From Sporosarcina limicola (GTDB lineage Bacteria; Bacillota; Bacilli; Bacillales_A; Planococcaceae), in the NCBI RefSeq assembly GCF_014873855.1, contig NZ_JADBEL010000013.1, positions 1 to 64,000 of the forward strand: a stretch of 64,000 bases of DNA. Reading direction: 5' to 3'. Position numbers and translations under genes: made by a program. The notes beneath the pieces are model-generated. The model saw only the letters and a program-made list of their open reading frames with translations. It searched no databases and was not told where the DNA came from. Below are positions 19,995 to 28,802 of the stretch, in pieces; the first letter of the stretch is position 1, and every line of letters starts with the position of its first letter.

Positions 19995-20138
19995 CAACAG
20001 AATCCCCCAATATAGCACTCGCTTCAATTCCATTGCGTGCTTAAATGCTCAACTAATAGCTTGACTTCAAGCCTGCTTACTCTACTATTAACATGACATT
20101 TTACATATTTTTATTGCTCTACAACGCCTCTGAATTAA

Positions 20139-21800
20139 CTATACCTTCCTCAACTCATCCAAAAAGGCCGGACGTCTATCATATTCTTTCTTCAACCCGT
20201 CAATGAGTGAAATAGCACTACTTTGACCACATGCTTGTTGAAAACGTCTTATAATTTCACAAACCTGTTGATAGTCTTTACGATTAGTTGCAGCATGCGC
20301 TTTTTCCCGAATATAATCTTCAAAAATACTTGTCACTTCCGCAAAATAGTCGTTTAGTAGATACTTGTAATAGCTGAGTATGGAGTAATGACTTTCCTGG
20401 CAATACTTTAGTAATCTTCTGTTCCTATTCTCTTCAATAAGAATTGTAAGATACACAATAGGATAGTACTTTTTTTCATCGAATGCTAACAGTAATTCAT
20501 CAACAACTTCTTGCCATTCGTTCTCTAAATATAAACATTTTATTTTTTCATAATAGCCAGAGTACCCTTGCAAGACCATTGTGAAAGCAATCTCCCGCAT
20601 GGCTTTTTTATCTCCAAGGTATTGGTATGATTCGTATTCATAGTTTTTCCACTTCTTCACAATCCCAGGCCGTGATTTATCAACTTGTTCTCCTTCGATA
20701 CTAAGTTTTAATGCTTTTTCATACTCTTTTTTTTCGAATGAATATAAAATGGCTTTCTCTCTCATATTACTGTTAGTTAAATTGTCAAATAAAAATCTTT
20801 CGATTGCCTCTGTATCTTTCTTTTGCAAAATCATTTGAAATTGAATGTCTTTAATCTTCTCTCTTTCGGATTTGTTATTCCATGATTCACTTGACGCTAG
20901 TCCTAGAAAGGATTCTAAAACAGCATTGAGCTCATCTTCAAATTTCGCTTCCGTGCAAAAGTGAATACATGCTGTCAGCAATTCGAAACGGTACTCTGAC
21001 CAGCTATTGAACTTCTTATCCAGTGCTTCGTCAACGATTTTAGCAAAGATTATCTCTTTTTCCTCATGGTTCCAATTGCCCATGCCTACACCTATCGCAA
21101 ATTCAATGCTGGCAAGGCTATCATCGATTCCACTTTCAGTCTCTCCAGACGAATGATCCATGACATTTAATAATTCCACTGAATGCTTCAAACAAAGAAG
21201 GCTTAGATGAATCGCCATTTCGTACTGTGAATCTTCCAGCTTTTCTCTCACTCGTCCCAACGTTACATCCACACCTTTAAGGGCTTTTGGAACCCTATCC
21301 CATTTAATGAAACCTTTAGTTTTGGCCATCGAAATATGGTGAAGAATTAATGCCTCTGCAGAATCGATTTCATTCTCTTGTTGGGATACTTCAAAAAGAA
21401 GTTCTTTATAAATGTCAGTGTTGTTTAACGCCAAGTCCAAGATTAGCTCTATCAACTCTTCTTTCTTTTTCGCCTCCAATAGTTGCGGCAACGTTGGTTT
21501 TTTCTGTTTCACACTTTTTCTTTTCGTATCATTGAACATCCCTTGCAAGGCATAAAATACGGCTACTTCATGTTTGCAATAACTATCCGAATCGTAAGGG
21601 CAATCGCAACATGAATCAATAATTTCACCAACTTCATTCAGTTTAACATCTACGACATAAGTGTCTGTTCCTTCCACTTCGGCTTGCCAATTGGTATCTG
21701 TTATTTCGAACAACTCCACGACATGTCCACCCTTGAAATATTCCTGTCCTCGCTGTAAAATCACCTCTGAAATTCGAGTTTCAAAGTTTCTTATGTTCAC
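20139..21800 (-). CDS. SWIM zinc-finger protein
   Basis: A 553-residue protein. Near residues 65-77 it has the SWIM pattern CxC...CxH (C65, C67, C75, H77), expected to bind zinc and nucleic acid or protein. The remaining 450 residues are helical with no enzyme motif visible. They resemble the helical repeat region of stand-alone SWIM proteins that often sit near Snf2 helicase genes, but no helicase gene is here. It starts with MNIRNFETRISEVILQRG, which is typical for this family. Function unknown. Confidence 0.8.
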   Translation of the reverse strand: MNIRNFETRISEVILQRGQEYFKGGHVVELFEITDTNWQAEVEGTDTYVVDVKLNEVGEIIDSCCDCPYDSDSYCKHEVAVFYALQGMFNDTKRKSVKQKKPTLPQLLEAKKKEELIELILDLALNNTDIYKELLFEVSQQENEIDSAEALILHHISMAKTKGFIKWDRVPKALKGVDVTLGRVREKLEDSQYEMAIHLSLLCLKHSVELLNVMDHSSGETESGIDDSLASIEFAIGVGMGNWNHEEKEIIFAKIVDEALDKKFNSWSEYRFELLTACIHFCTEAKFEDELNAVLESFLGLASSESWNNKSEREKIKDIQFQMILQKKDTEAIERFLFDNLTNSNMREKAILYSFEKKEYEKALKLSIEGEQVDKSRPGIVKKWKNYEYESYQYLGDKKAMREIAFTMVLQGYSGYYEKIKCLYLENEWQEVVDELLLAFDEKKYYPIVYLTILIEENRNRRLLKYCQESHYSILSYYKYLLNDYFAEVTSIFEDYIREKAHAATNRKDYQQVCEIIRRFQQACGQSSAISLIDGLKKEYDRRPAFLDELRKV

Positions 21801-21868
21801 TTAAATCACCTTCGCTATTTTATTTTCATCGTAATTAGTAGATCCCTACCTAGTACGCGATTATACTC

Positions 21869-22240
21869 TCACTCTTCCTCATCATACGTAATCCCAAATG
21901 GCACACCATTCTCTGTATATCCTGCAATAAAAGAAAATTGATCATCGTGATCATAAGGAAAATTGATTCGGTTTTCTCTTTCTTCTTTTCGTCTTCTATT
22001 ACTATTCGCTTTATTCTCAATAGAGATCTCTATTTGTTTTTCATAGCGTTCACTGAACCTATGGCCAAGGATTTCCAACTCCTTAATGGCACATAATAGA
22101 TCGACACCATACCATTTACTATAAGACTTCACAGGATTTTTTGCAGTTACTGTCGGCAACCATTTTATTTTTGCATCTAGTAAACGCTGATTCCTCTTTA
22201 GTCTTTTTCTACGAGGTGTATTATCTTTCTTTTTCCCCAG
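21869..22240 (-). CDS. Small basic hypothetical protein, probable CTG start
   Basis: I do not recognise a named family. The frame is open from a TAG to the stop at 21869 and contains no ATG in a sensible place. GGAGG at 22254-22250 lies 9 bases before a CTG at 22240. This gives a 123-residue product that starts GKKKDNTPRRKRLKR and goes on to YGVDLLCAIKELEILG. The very basic N-terminus then a VDLLCAIKELEILG block looks like a genuine conserved protein. A TTG at 22159 (96 residues) would lack a ribosome site and cut off the basic head. Confidence 0.6.
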   Translation of the reverse strand: MGKKKDNTPRRKRLKRNQRLLDAKIKWLPTVTAKNPVKSYSKWYGVDLLCAIKELEILGHRFSERYEKQIEISIENKANSNRRRKEERENRINFPYDHDDQFSFIAGYTENGVPFGITYDEEE

Positions 22241-22263
22241 GACCTATTACCTCCATCTCTTCT

Positions 22264-22404
22264 TCAGTAACTTCCTCTTCTGACATTAACATAAATTAAT
22301 AAAGCCTTTCTTAGTTCGCTTAGTTTGGCTTCTGGAATTTTATCAACCAATTCATAAAAATACTTTCTATCCATACTTATTTTCAATAGCTCCTTTTTTC
22401 CCAT
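22264..22404 (-). CDS. Small protein, possibly DUF2281-like antitoxin type
   Basis: A 46-residue reading frame with YELVDKIPEAKLSELRKALL, a phrase like that of small antitoxin-type proteins (LPEEKLxE helices). No clear ribosome site precedes the ATG at 22404, and an in-frame ATG at 22374 is possible. No toxin gene is adjacent. It may be a real small gene or a remnant. Confidence 0.35.
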   Translation of the reverse strand: MGKKELLKISMDRKYFYELVDKIPEAKLSELRKALLIYVNVRRGSY

Positions 22405-22462
22405 ATAGTTTATTATAACAAAAAACTTTTCTTGAGTGTTCGGTGTCAGGCGCGCAGAACTC

Positions 22463-22510
22463 AAAAAACATGTCTACACTTCCGATAGGATTTGTAGACA
22501 TGCTTTTATT
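22463..22510 (-). terminator. Terminator of the ABC/two-component operon
   Basis: CATGTCTACA pairs with TGTAGACATG around a 14-base loop, with TTTTTT following on the minus strand. It lies 118 bases after the histidine kinase stop. The stretch 22511-22627 holds no gene. Confidence 0.75.
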
Positions 22511-22627
22511 CGATTTCGATTTCGATTTCACTTCTACGTCCTATATTGGGACAGGTAACTACGGTACAGCGGCAATCGCACCCCTTGTGAATTCAAAACC
22601 CTTATTATTTCCGCGCCAGGTACGTGA

Positions 22628-24073
22628 TTATAACACTTCACCAATAATCACCTCCGTATACGCACCACCTTCAGGGCGATTCTGAATGGTAATTGAACCG
22701 TTATGTTGCTTAACAATCATTTGAGCTATATACAATCCTAGGCCAAGGTTAGCATCATGTCCTGATCTTGACTGATCTTCTCGATAGAACTTTTCAAACA
22801 TTCTACCAATCCCCTTATTTTGAAAACCTGGCCCATTATCGATTATCTCAAAGACAAGCCTTTTGTCGCTCATGGTTGTCTTCCACTCAATCAAACCATT
22901 TTTGGGGCAGTAACGAATACTATTTGTTATAATATTGTCTAATACCTGGGAAATGCGATATGAATCGATTGTTAACTCAGGTTCTAGCCCCGTTTCTATG
23001 CTGAAAGTGCAGGCTATAGAAATATTTTTTTTAGCACACAGCATTTTATATTCTTCTGTTTTATTTTGAATAAACTCCACAACATTGATCGCTATTGGTT
23101 CAATAGTAAAATTGGATCGATCAATAGCTGACACTTCATTTAATTGATCAATTAACCGAATCGAGCGTTGCGTACTCGTAAAAATCGTTTGCAAATAACG
23201 CTCTAGTCGTTCAGTATTTTTATCTCCTCCATCTAATAGACCCTCTACATGTCCATGAATAATAGTTAACGGCGTCCTTAAATCATGGGCAATCGCTGCC
23301 ACCATTTCCTTTCGTTCCTCTTCCAATTGCCATTGCCGTAATAGCGAGTCCTGAAGAGCGATTCTCATATCTTCAAAGGCTCGTACTAATTGGTTTAATT
23401 CTTTAGTGGTCTTTGACTCAACCAATTGAAAATCCAAGTCATGACTCTGTATTTTCCTAGCGCCTACCATCAAATGATTAAATGGTTGCTCGATTTGTTT
23501 ACTAAACCTTTTCCCAATCAAATAAGAAAATACATAGAAATAAACAAATGGACTAACGAGGGTAAGGAGTCCAATCACAATAATCAAGCCCCGTAATTTT
23601 GGGTTAGAAGCCGCTAAGCTAAGCTCATAGCGAAAACCAATCGCTCCTATGTGCTCACCTTTGTCATTGAAAGTAGGATAAAATTTCACAATGCTCGTTT
23701 TATCATAAAGATTTTTATTGAAACTATTCAACAGCGCTTTTTGACTCTTAACATATCGCTTAGAAGTTGAACCAAAAAGGATGTTACCATCTTTATCTAC
23801 AACTTGATAAGCAATTCCATCTAATGGAATCTCCTTTTCTAACTCATTTTTGCTTTCAATCGTTAAAAGCTGCCCCTTACTTTCCTCAACCGATTTCAAA
23901 ATACTTGGAATCTGTTTTTCATAATAATTGGCTGGATTCATCCGATTCAGTTGTAAAAGAAAGATTGTTGCAATGATTCCCCATGTAACAATGGTTGCTA
24001 CCGCACTTAATAGAAGAATGAGATAAAACGAGGTAATAATTTGCCTTCGAATTGGCCGCTCTACTTTTCCCAT
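22628..24073 (-). CDS. Sensor histidine kinase
   Basis: A 481-residue membrane kinase. It has two helices (about 10-35 and 160-185) that bracket an extracytoplasmic sensor of about 120 residues, a HAMP segment, HisKA with the phospho-acceptor AAIAHDLRTPLTIIHGH, and HATPase_c with N-box DNIITNSIRY, G1 DNGPGF and G2 GLGLYIAQ. The sensor has no named domain. The ATG at 24073 overlaps the end of the response regulator gene by 13 bases. It probably senses an antimicrobial or envelope signal for the upstream ABC exporter, a role inferred from operon position. Confidence 0.88.
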   Translation of the reverse strand: MGKVERPIRRQIITSFYLILLLSAVATIVTWGIIATIFLLQLNRMNPANYYEKQIPSILKSVEESKGQLLTIESKNELEKEIPLDGIAYQVVDKDGNILFGSTSKRYVKSQKALLNSFNKNLYDKTSIVKFYPTFNDKGEHIGAIGFRYELSLAASNPKLRGLIIVIGLLTLVSPFVYFYVFSYLIGKRFSKQIEQPFNHLMVGARKIQSHDLDFQLVESKTTKELNQLVRAFEDMRIALQDSLLRQWQLEEERKEMVAAIAHDLRTPLTIIHGHVEGLLDGGDKNTERLERYLQTIFTSTQRSIRLIDQLNEVSAIDRSNFTIEPIAINVVEFIQNKTEEYKMLCAKKNISIACTFSIETGLEPELTIDSYRISQVLDNIITNSIRYCPKNGLIEWKTTMSDKRLVFEIIDNGPGFQNKGIGRMFEKFYREDQSRSGHDANLGLGLYIAQMIVKQHNGSITIQNRPEGGAYTEVIIGEVL

Positions 24074-24741
24074 TTGTAGCCCACTCCCCATATTGTAGAA
24101 ATATAGGATGGATTCGGTTCATATTTTGCCAGCTTTGCTCGGATTTTTTTTATATGCTCCGTAACCGTTGAAGAATCCCCCTCTGCCCCATACCCCCATA
24201 ACCTTTCATAGATTTTCTCTCGAGAAAATACTTGACCAGGATAAAGTGAAAGGAATTCAATTATTTCAAATTCCTTGGTTGTAAAAGATATTTTTTGATT
24301 TTGATAATAGATTTCATGGCCATCTAAATCCACCATTAAGTGACCAAAATATAAATGTTTTCGATTCAAGCCATTTTGTCGATGTTCACGGCGTAAATGT
24401 GCAATCACACGTGCATGCAATTCTTTCATACTAAATGGTTTGACTAAATAATCGTCACCGCCGACGAATAACCCTTTTATACGATCCGCTTCACTTGCTC
24501 TTGCACTTAAAAAGATAATCGGACAAGTGATGCTTTTCCTCATCATTTCGCAAAGCTCGAATCCATTCATCCCAGGCATCATGACGTCTAGAATGATTAG
24601 ATTTGGCTCATGTATAAGGGACGCTAGGGCTTGAGTACTATTGTACGCGGTTAGGACTTGATATCCTTGATCCTTAAGAGAATCTTTCATAAATCCGACG
24701 ATATCTTTCTCATCATCAACAAGTAAAATCCTTTTATTCAA
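24061..24741 (-). CDS. OmpR-family response regulator
   Basis: A 226-residue protein with an N-terminal receiver (acidic pocket LVDDE, phospho-acceptor in LIILDVMMPG, conserved lysine in YLVKPF) and a C-terminal winged helix (ISFTTKEFEIIEFL ... RLWG ... VTEHIKKIRAKL ... WGVGYKW). It follows the permease gene by 7 bases and overlaps the kinase gene. It likely activates the ABC operon it belongs to. Confidence 0.92.
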   Translation of the reverse strand: MNKRILLVDDEKDIVGFMKDSLKDQGYQVLTAYNSTQALASLIHEPNLIILDVMMPGMNGFELCEMMRKSITCPIIFLSARASEADRIKGLFVGGDDYLVKPFSMKELHARVIAHLRREHRQNGLNRKHLYFGHLMVDLDGHEIYYQNQKISFTTKEFEIIEFLSLYPGQVFSREKIYERLWGYGAEGDSSTVTEHIKKIRAKLAKYEPNPSYISTIWGVGYKWEK

Positions 24742-24748
24742 TGATCAC

Positions 24749-25519
24749 TCATCCCATCCACTGTTTCCGATTCCATATTCCTATGCTCATTATATGGCTT
24801 ATGACGAATAAGAAAAGTAGGCTACTATAAAACCCATATTGATTAGCGTTTCCTAACACCTCGAAAACAGAATCTGAAACAATAACAAAATAGATAAATT
24901 GACCAGAGATATACACCCCGCCGATTAAACAAGCAACTGTACCCATATACGCCATAATCGGATTTGGCATTACAATACTCATGAAACTACTGAGGCCAAT
25001 CACGCATAAAAAAATAACGTAGGACAGCCCATAAAACTTGATTGAATAAATCAGTCCTTCGAATATATTCATCGATTCCGTGTTTAAAAAGTTCGTTTCA
25101 CTCACATAAGGCATGATCATTTGACCAAAAATAGTTGCGATTAACCATGTAAAAACAGTGAGCGCTAAAATTAGACTCGCTTGAACAATCCATTTTGCTA
25201 GAAACAAACTCACTCTTTTTTGTGGCCGTATTAACACGAGACGTAGAGCCCCTGAACTATATTCACCATTAAAGCTGTCAACCACGAACATCGGGATTAA
25301 AATAAAGTTGATAAATAATCCTAATTCCCTCAAAAAAAACGATGCTGTATTAATTGAATTTAGCTGAACGGAATGGTTTGCATCATAAAAACTAATTCCA
25401 CCTGTTAGATATAGAAAGACGCATTCAAGTGTTAGCAAGAAACAATAAACGAGTATGCCAATGCTTGTTTTTTTCCGTTTGAAAGCTCGTTCGTATTCAC
25501 TTAATAAAATACTTCTCAT
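24749..25519 (-). CDS. ABC-2-type permease subunit (lantibiotic/bacitracin-resistance type)
   Basis: A 256-residue protein with six predicted helices. It opens with LLSEYERAFKRKKTSIGILVY, a phrase of the LanE/LanG and BcrB permeases, and has SGALRLVLIRPQKR after helix 2. It is a diverged paralogue of the next gene upstream (25534-26364), so the transporter is probably a heterodimer with a shared ATPase. It is the third gene of an ATPase-permease-permease-regulator-kinase operon. Confidence 0.8.
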   Translation of the reverse strand: MRSILLSEYERAFKRKKTSIGILVYCFLLTLECVFLYLTGGISFYDANHSVQLNSINTASFFLRELGLFINFILIPMFVVDSFNGEYSSGALRLVLIRPQKRVSLFLAKWIVQASLILALTVFTWLIATIFGQMIMPYVSETNFLNTESMNIFEGLIYSIKFYGLSYVIFLCVIGLSSFMSIVMPNPIMAYMGTVACLIGGVYISGQFIYFVIVSDSVFEVLGNANQYGFYSSLLFLFVISHIMSIGIWNRKQWMG

Positions 25520-25533
25520 TCGATTTACACTCC

Positions 25534-26364
25534 TTATATGAAAATGTCACTTTTTCTTCTCGTTACCAAAATGATTAATAGATGAAACAGTAAGATATAA
25601 CAACTAAGCACGAGTAACATCCAACCATATAAACTAGACGATTTTGCAAGCATCAATGTTAAGCCTTCCCATTGAATCATTGGAATGGACGTGAAAAATA
25701 GTTTAATTACAACTTCATTATTTAAGAATTGTTGAAACAACTGGATTATATTTGGGTATAAAAAGCTAATGAGTAAAAAGCCAATTCCGATTCCAAGTGT
25801 CGTCGTTGTTGTATGGGAGACGATTGCAATAAAAAATACAACACTACTCATCGCAACCAATGTCAGAAAGGCTAACCCGTAAAATTTCAGATTATAAATA
25901 AAGCCTTCTCCTAACGTCACATGATCTTGATAATGAAATTGCGGATATGTTTCGGGGTTTGAAAACAGCGCATACCCCATTCCATAGCAACTAATAAAGT
26001 AGGCCACCAAATACAGAAAAATAAATCCTGCTAAGACTATATATTTAGCGATGATGATTTGCTGAAAGGAATGTGCGCGGATTAGCACCATTCGTAATTG
26101 TCCTGATCGATACTCTTCTGTGACAATCATCGCAGCAATAACAAGCACAACAAAATTAAAAGCTGTCATTAGCATCTCCGCAAGTCCAAGTACCGGGAAG
26201 TTCCCCGCAACGGTAAATTGCGGCAAATCAGGTGATAGGTTGTTGTTTTGATGTAAACAATATTTTGCAGCAGCATAAACCATGATTGGAATAGCAGCAA
26301 ACATAAGCCATGTCACTTTCCGTTTCCAGAGCCTTTCCCATTCGCTTGCGAGTAGTTTGCTCAT
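25534..26364 (-). CDS. ABC-2-type permease subunit (paralogue)
   Basis: A 276-residue six-helix permease. SEWERLWKRKVTWLMFA at the N-terminus and YRSGQLRMVLIRAHSFQQ after helix 2 match the layout of its neighbour at 24749. The start overlaps the ATPase stop by 4 bases (ATGA coupling). Together they form a bacteriocin-immunity or peptide-antibiotic efflux type exporter by family resemblance; the real substrate is unknown. Confidence 0.8.
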   Translation of the reverse strand: MSKLLASEWERLWKRKVTWLMFAAIPIMVYAAAKYCLHQNNNLSPDLPQFTVAGNFPVLGLAEMLMTAFNFVVLVIAAMIVTEEYRSGQLRMVLIRAHSFQQIIIAKYIVLAGFIFLYLVAYFISCYGMGYALFSNPETYPQFHYQDHVTLGEGFIYNLKFYGLAFLTLVAMSSVVFFIAIVSHTTTTTLGIGIGFLLISFLYPNIIQLFQQFLNNEVVIKLFFTSIPMIQWEGLTLMLAKSSSLYGWMLLVLSCYILLFHLLIILVTRRKSDIFI

Positions 26365-27074
26365 TTTGACATCAACTCGATAAATACTTCTTCCAGGTTT
26401 TGTTCATCATCTAACTCACCTGACCAGATTAATTCGCCTTCCCGAATAATCACAATTTGATTGCACATTTTTTGTATTTCATCGAGAAGATGACTGGAAA
26501 GTAGAATCGTCTTATCGTATTTATTCTTTAAGGTAAGGATCAATTCTCGTAATTCTCTCATCCCCATTGGGTCAAGGCCATTTGCAGGTTCATCTAAAAT
26601 AAGTAGTGCTGGATCCCCCAATAATGCTTGAGCGATGCCGAGTCGCTGCTTCATCCCCAATGAATATGTTCGAACTTTTTCATCAGCTCTAGCTTCAAGT
26701 CCGGAAATCTGCAAGACCTCAGCTACTTTCGCATTTTCCTCTAGCTTAGGAATCGTATCGTGTAATCTCACCAAGTTTTTCAAGTTCTCTCTCCCTGTCA
26801 TATAAGGAAAAAAGATGGGTGACTCAACGATTGCTCCAACATTCTTTAACGCAGATGCCCGATTTGTTACCACACTTTGTTCATTGATAAAAATATCCCC
26901 AGACGTTGGTCGAATCAACCCAGTCAGCATGCGAATGATCGTGGTTTTTCCCGCTCCGTTAGGTCCTAGTAATCCGCAAATCGCCCCTTTTTCTACCTGT
27001 ATCGAAACATCGCGAACCAAATACTTCCCTCTAACCTTTTTTGAAACAGCTTGTAATTCTACTATGTTTTTCAT
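26361..27074 (-). CDS. ABC transporter ATPase with E-loop (LanF/BcrA type)
   Basis: A 237-residue ATPase with Walker A LLGPNGAGKTT, signature YSLGMKQ, Walker B ALLILDEPANGLDP and switch LLSSHL. The Q-loop glutamine is replaced by glutamate (GAIVESPIFFPYMTG). This E-loop is seen in lantibiotic-immunity and bacitracin-efflux ATPases. That, two small permeases and a two-component system in one operon point to self-protection or resistance against a peptide antibiotic. No biosynthetic genes are present. Start at the ATG at 27074, with GGAG upstream. Confidence 0.88.
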   Translation of the reverse strand: MKNIVELQAVSKKVRGKYLVRDVSIQVEKGAICGLLGPNGAGKTTIIRMLTGLIRPTSGDIFINEQSVVTNRASALKNVGAIVESPIFFPYMTGRENLKNLVRLHDTIPKLEENAKVAEVLQISGLEARADEKVRTYSLGMKQRLGIAQALLGDPALLILDEPANGLDPMGMRELRELILTLKNKYDKTILLSSHLLDEIQKMCNQIVIIREGELIWSGELDDEQNLEEVFIELMSK

Positions 27075-27152
27075 GATCTCCATCCCTTCTATAAGAAGGA
27101 GTATAAAACGGAAAGATAAAGATTCTATAAGGTTTAAAATATAGTGAGGGGG

Positions 27153-27511
27153 ATTGGTCGCTTCGCGAGGGGAATTGGTCGCTTGTTTGCTGGATTGGTC
27201 GCTTCGCGAGGGGAATTGGTCGCTTGTTTGCTGGATTGGTCGCTTCGCGAGTGGGATTGGTCGCTTGTTTGCTGGATTGGTCGCTTCGCGAGGGAAATTG
27301 GTCGCTTGTTTGCTGGATTGGTCGCTTCGCGAGGGAATTGGTCGCTTGTTTGCTGGATTGGTCGCTTCGCGAGTGGAATTGGTCGCTTGTTTGCTGGATT
27401 GGTCGCTTCGCGAAGGGGATTGGTCGCTTGTTTGCTGGATTGGTCGCTTCGCGAGGGAAATTGGTCGCTTGTTTGCTGGACTGGTCGCTTCGCGAGGGGA
27501 ATTGGTCGCTT
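27153..27511. repeat. 41-bp tandem repeat array, about 9 copies
   Basis: Nearly identical units begin ATTGGTCGCTTCGCGAGGGG and end TTGTTTGCTGG, with 41 bases each (one of 40). The GGTCGCTT cores recur every 20-21 bases. The array lies upstream of the ABC/two-component operon and downstream of the LCP gene terminator. Long overlapping open frames exist on both strands here; they are a by-product of the repeats and carry no believable protein. Confidence 0.95.
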
Positions 27512-27548
27512 AATTTGAGAATCATCGTCATGTTGATTCTTTTATTTA

Positions 27549-27586
27549 AAAAAGATGATCCAGGAACAATACCTGGATCATCTCAT
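27549..27586 (-). terminator. Terminator of the LCP-family gene
   Basis: GATGATCCAGG pairs with CCTGGATCATC around an eight-base loop. TTTTTT follows on the minus strand, 20 bases after the LCP stop codon. Confidence 0.85.
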
Positions 27587-27602
27587 CCTATTGGAAACCC
27601 AA

Positions 27603-28532
27603 TCACTTCAATCCCAGATGCGCTTTCAACTCGCCTTGGACACTTGCCAATTCCTCATCGTTCATGATGTAGTACCAAATTCCGTTCATCCGTTTGCCTT
27701 CGCCTTCTTTAATATAGAGCTGTTCAATCTTACCCGCGGCGTCACGGTAATTTTTCTGTACTTCAACCATCTCGTCGAACGTCATATTTGTCCGAACATG
27801 GTTACTGATTGCATTAAAAATGCTTTTATAATTTAATAGGCTACTGACAGATGCGCCCTCACGCAATACGCCTTGAACGACTTGCTTCTGGCGATCTTGT
27901 CGACCAAAGTCGCCACGGGGATCTTCTTTACGCATACGGACATAAGCTAGTGCGTCGTCCCCATTTAATGTAACCTCACCTTTTTTGAATGAATGGTTAT
28001 CCAATTTGAAATCCATTGCATTCTCCACTGTCACTCCGCCAACCGCGTTGACAATGTCTTTAAAACTTTCCATATTTACTTGCACGACGTAGTCAATCGG
28101 AATATCGAGCAGATGTTCAATACTTTCCATTGACATTTTGATGCCACCGAATGCAAAGGCGTGATTAATTTTATCCTCAACGCCTTTACCAACGATTTCC
28201 GTGTACGTGTCCCTTGGGATGCTGACCATCTTCGTTGTTTTCAAATCTGGATTGACCGTCAGCACAATCATTGTATCGGAACGACCTGTATCTCCTTCAC
28301 GTTCATCTACCCCAAGAACAAGGACAGAAAATGGTTCTTTTTTATGGAAAGCGACTGCCTCTTCCCGTTTGACAGAAATATCGCGATCGATTTCTTCATG
28401 AATCCCCTTCACTGTATCCGTCAAACCTTTATAAATCATCAAACCATATATGAAAACCCCGAGGAGTAGAACCCCGATAATTCCCACAATCCATGGCCAT
28501 TTTTTCTTTTTTCTTCGATCAGTTCTGCTCAT
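27603..28532 (-). CDS. LytR-CpsA-Psr (LCP) family wall-polymer ligase
   Basis: A 309-residue type II membrane protein: a basic N-terminus, one helix (about 15-33), then an LCP catalytic domain (70-250). Conserved blocks seen are VLVLGVDEREGDTGRSDTM, MVSIPRDTY, and KINHAFAFGG. LCP enzymes transfer undecaprenyl-linked teichoic acids or capsule to peptidoglycan. It is monocistronic with its own terminator. It is LytR-like; the exact paralogue (TagT/U/V) cannot be assigned. Confidence 0.9.
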   Translation of the reverse strand: MSRTDRRKKKKWPWIVGIIGVLLLGVFIYGLMIYKGLTDTVKGIHEEIDRDISVKREEAVAFHKKEPFSVLVLGVDEREGDTGRSDTMIVLTVNPDLKTTKMVSIPRDTYTEIVGKGVEDKINHAFAFGGIKMSMESIEHLLDIPIDYVVQVNMESFKDIVNAVGGVTVENAMDFKLDNHSFKKGEVTLNGDDALAYVRMRKEDPRGDFGRQDRQKQVVQGVLREGASVSSLLNYKSIFNAISNHVRTNMTFDEMVEVQKNYRDAAGKIEQLYIKEGEGKRMNGIWYYIMNDEELASVQGELKAHLGLK

Positions 28533-28692
28533 CTGTTATTCCTCCATCTTTTTATCCACAAAATCATAAAAGTATCTGTACCTAATCATACGGATACTTA
28601 ACTGATTATATGTAGACGTTCGGCATCCAAAATCGGTTTCGCATGGCGGAAATTTCAAAAAATAATTTCCACTTTAGTATCGCATAAAACGG

Positions 28693-28741
28693 AAAAAAAA
28701 TAAACGGATTCGCTGGCAATGGCGAATACGTTTATTTTTGT
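28693..28741 (-). terminator. Terminator of the argCJBD operon
   Basis: AATAAACG...ATTCGC pairs with GCGAAT...CGTTTATT and is followed by an eight-T run on the minus strand, 63 bases downstream of the argD stop. It shows that the operon ends with argD, without carAB or argF. Confidence 0.8.
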
Positions 28742-28802
28742 TTTCAGATGGGAGTCTTTTGAATAGCATTTCACTGAACGCTTTAATTCAAGGATATTCC
28801 CT

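Noticed and set aside
27031-27531. Long open frames on both strands over the 27.2-27.5 kb repeats (Ser/Asn/Lys-rich or Trp-rich products)
   Set aside because: They follow from the stop-free 41-bp unit read in several frames. There is no ribosome site, and all frames on both strands are open at once.
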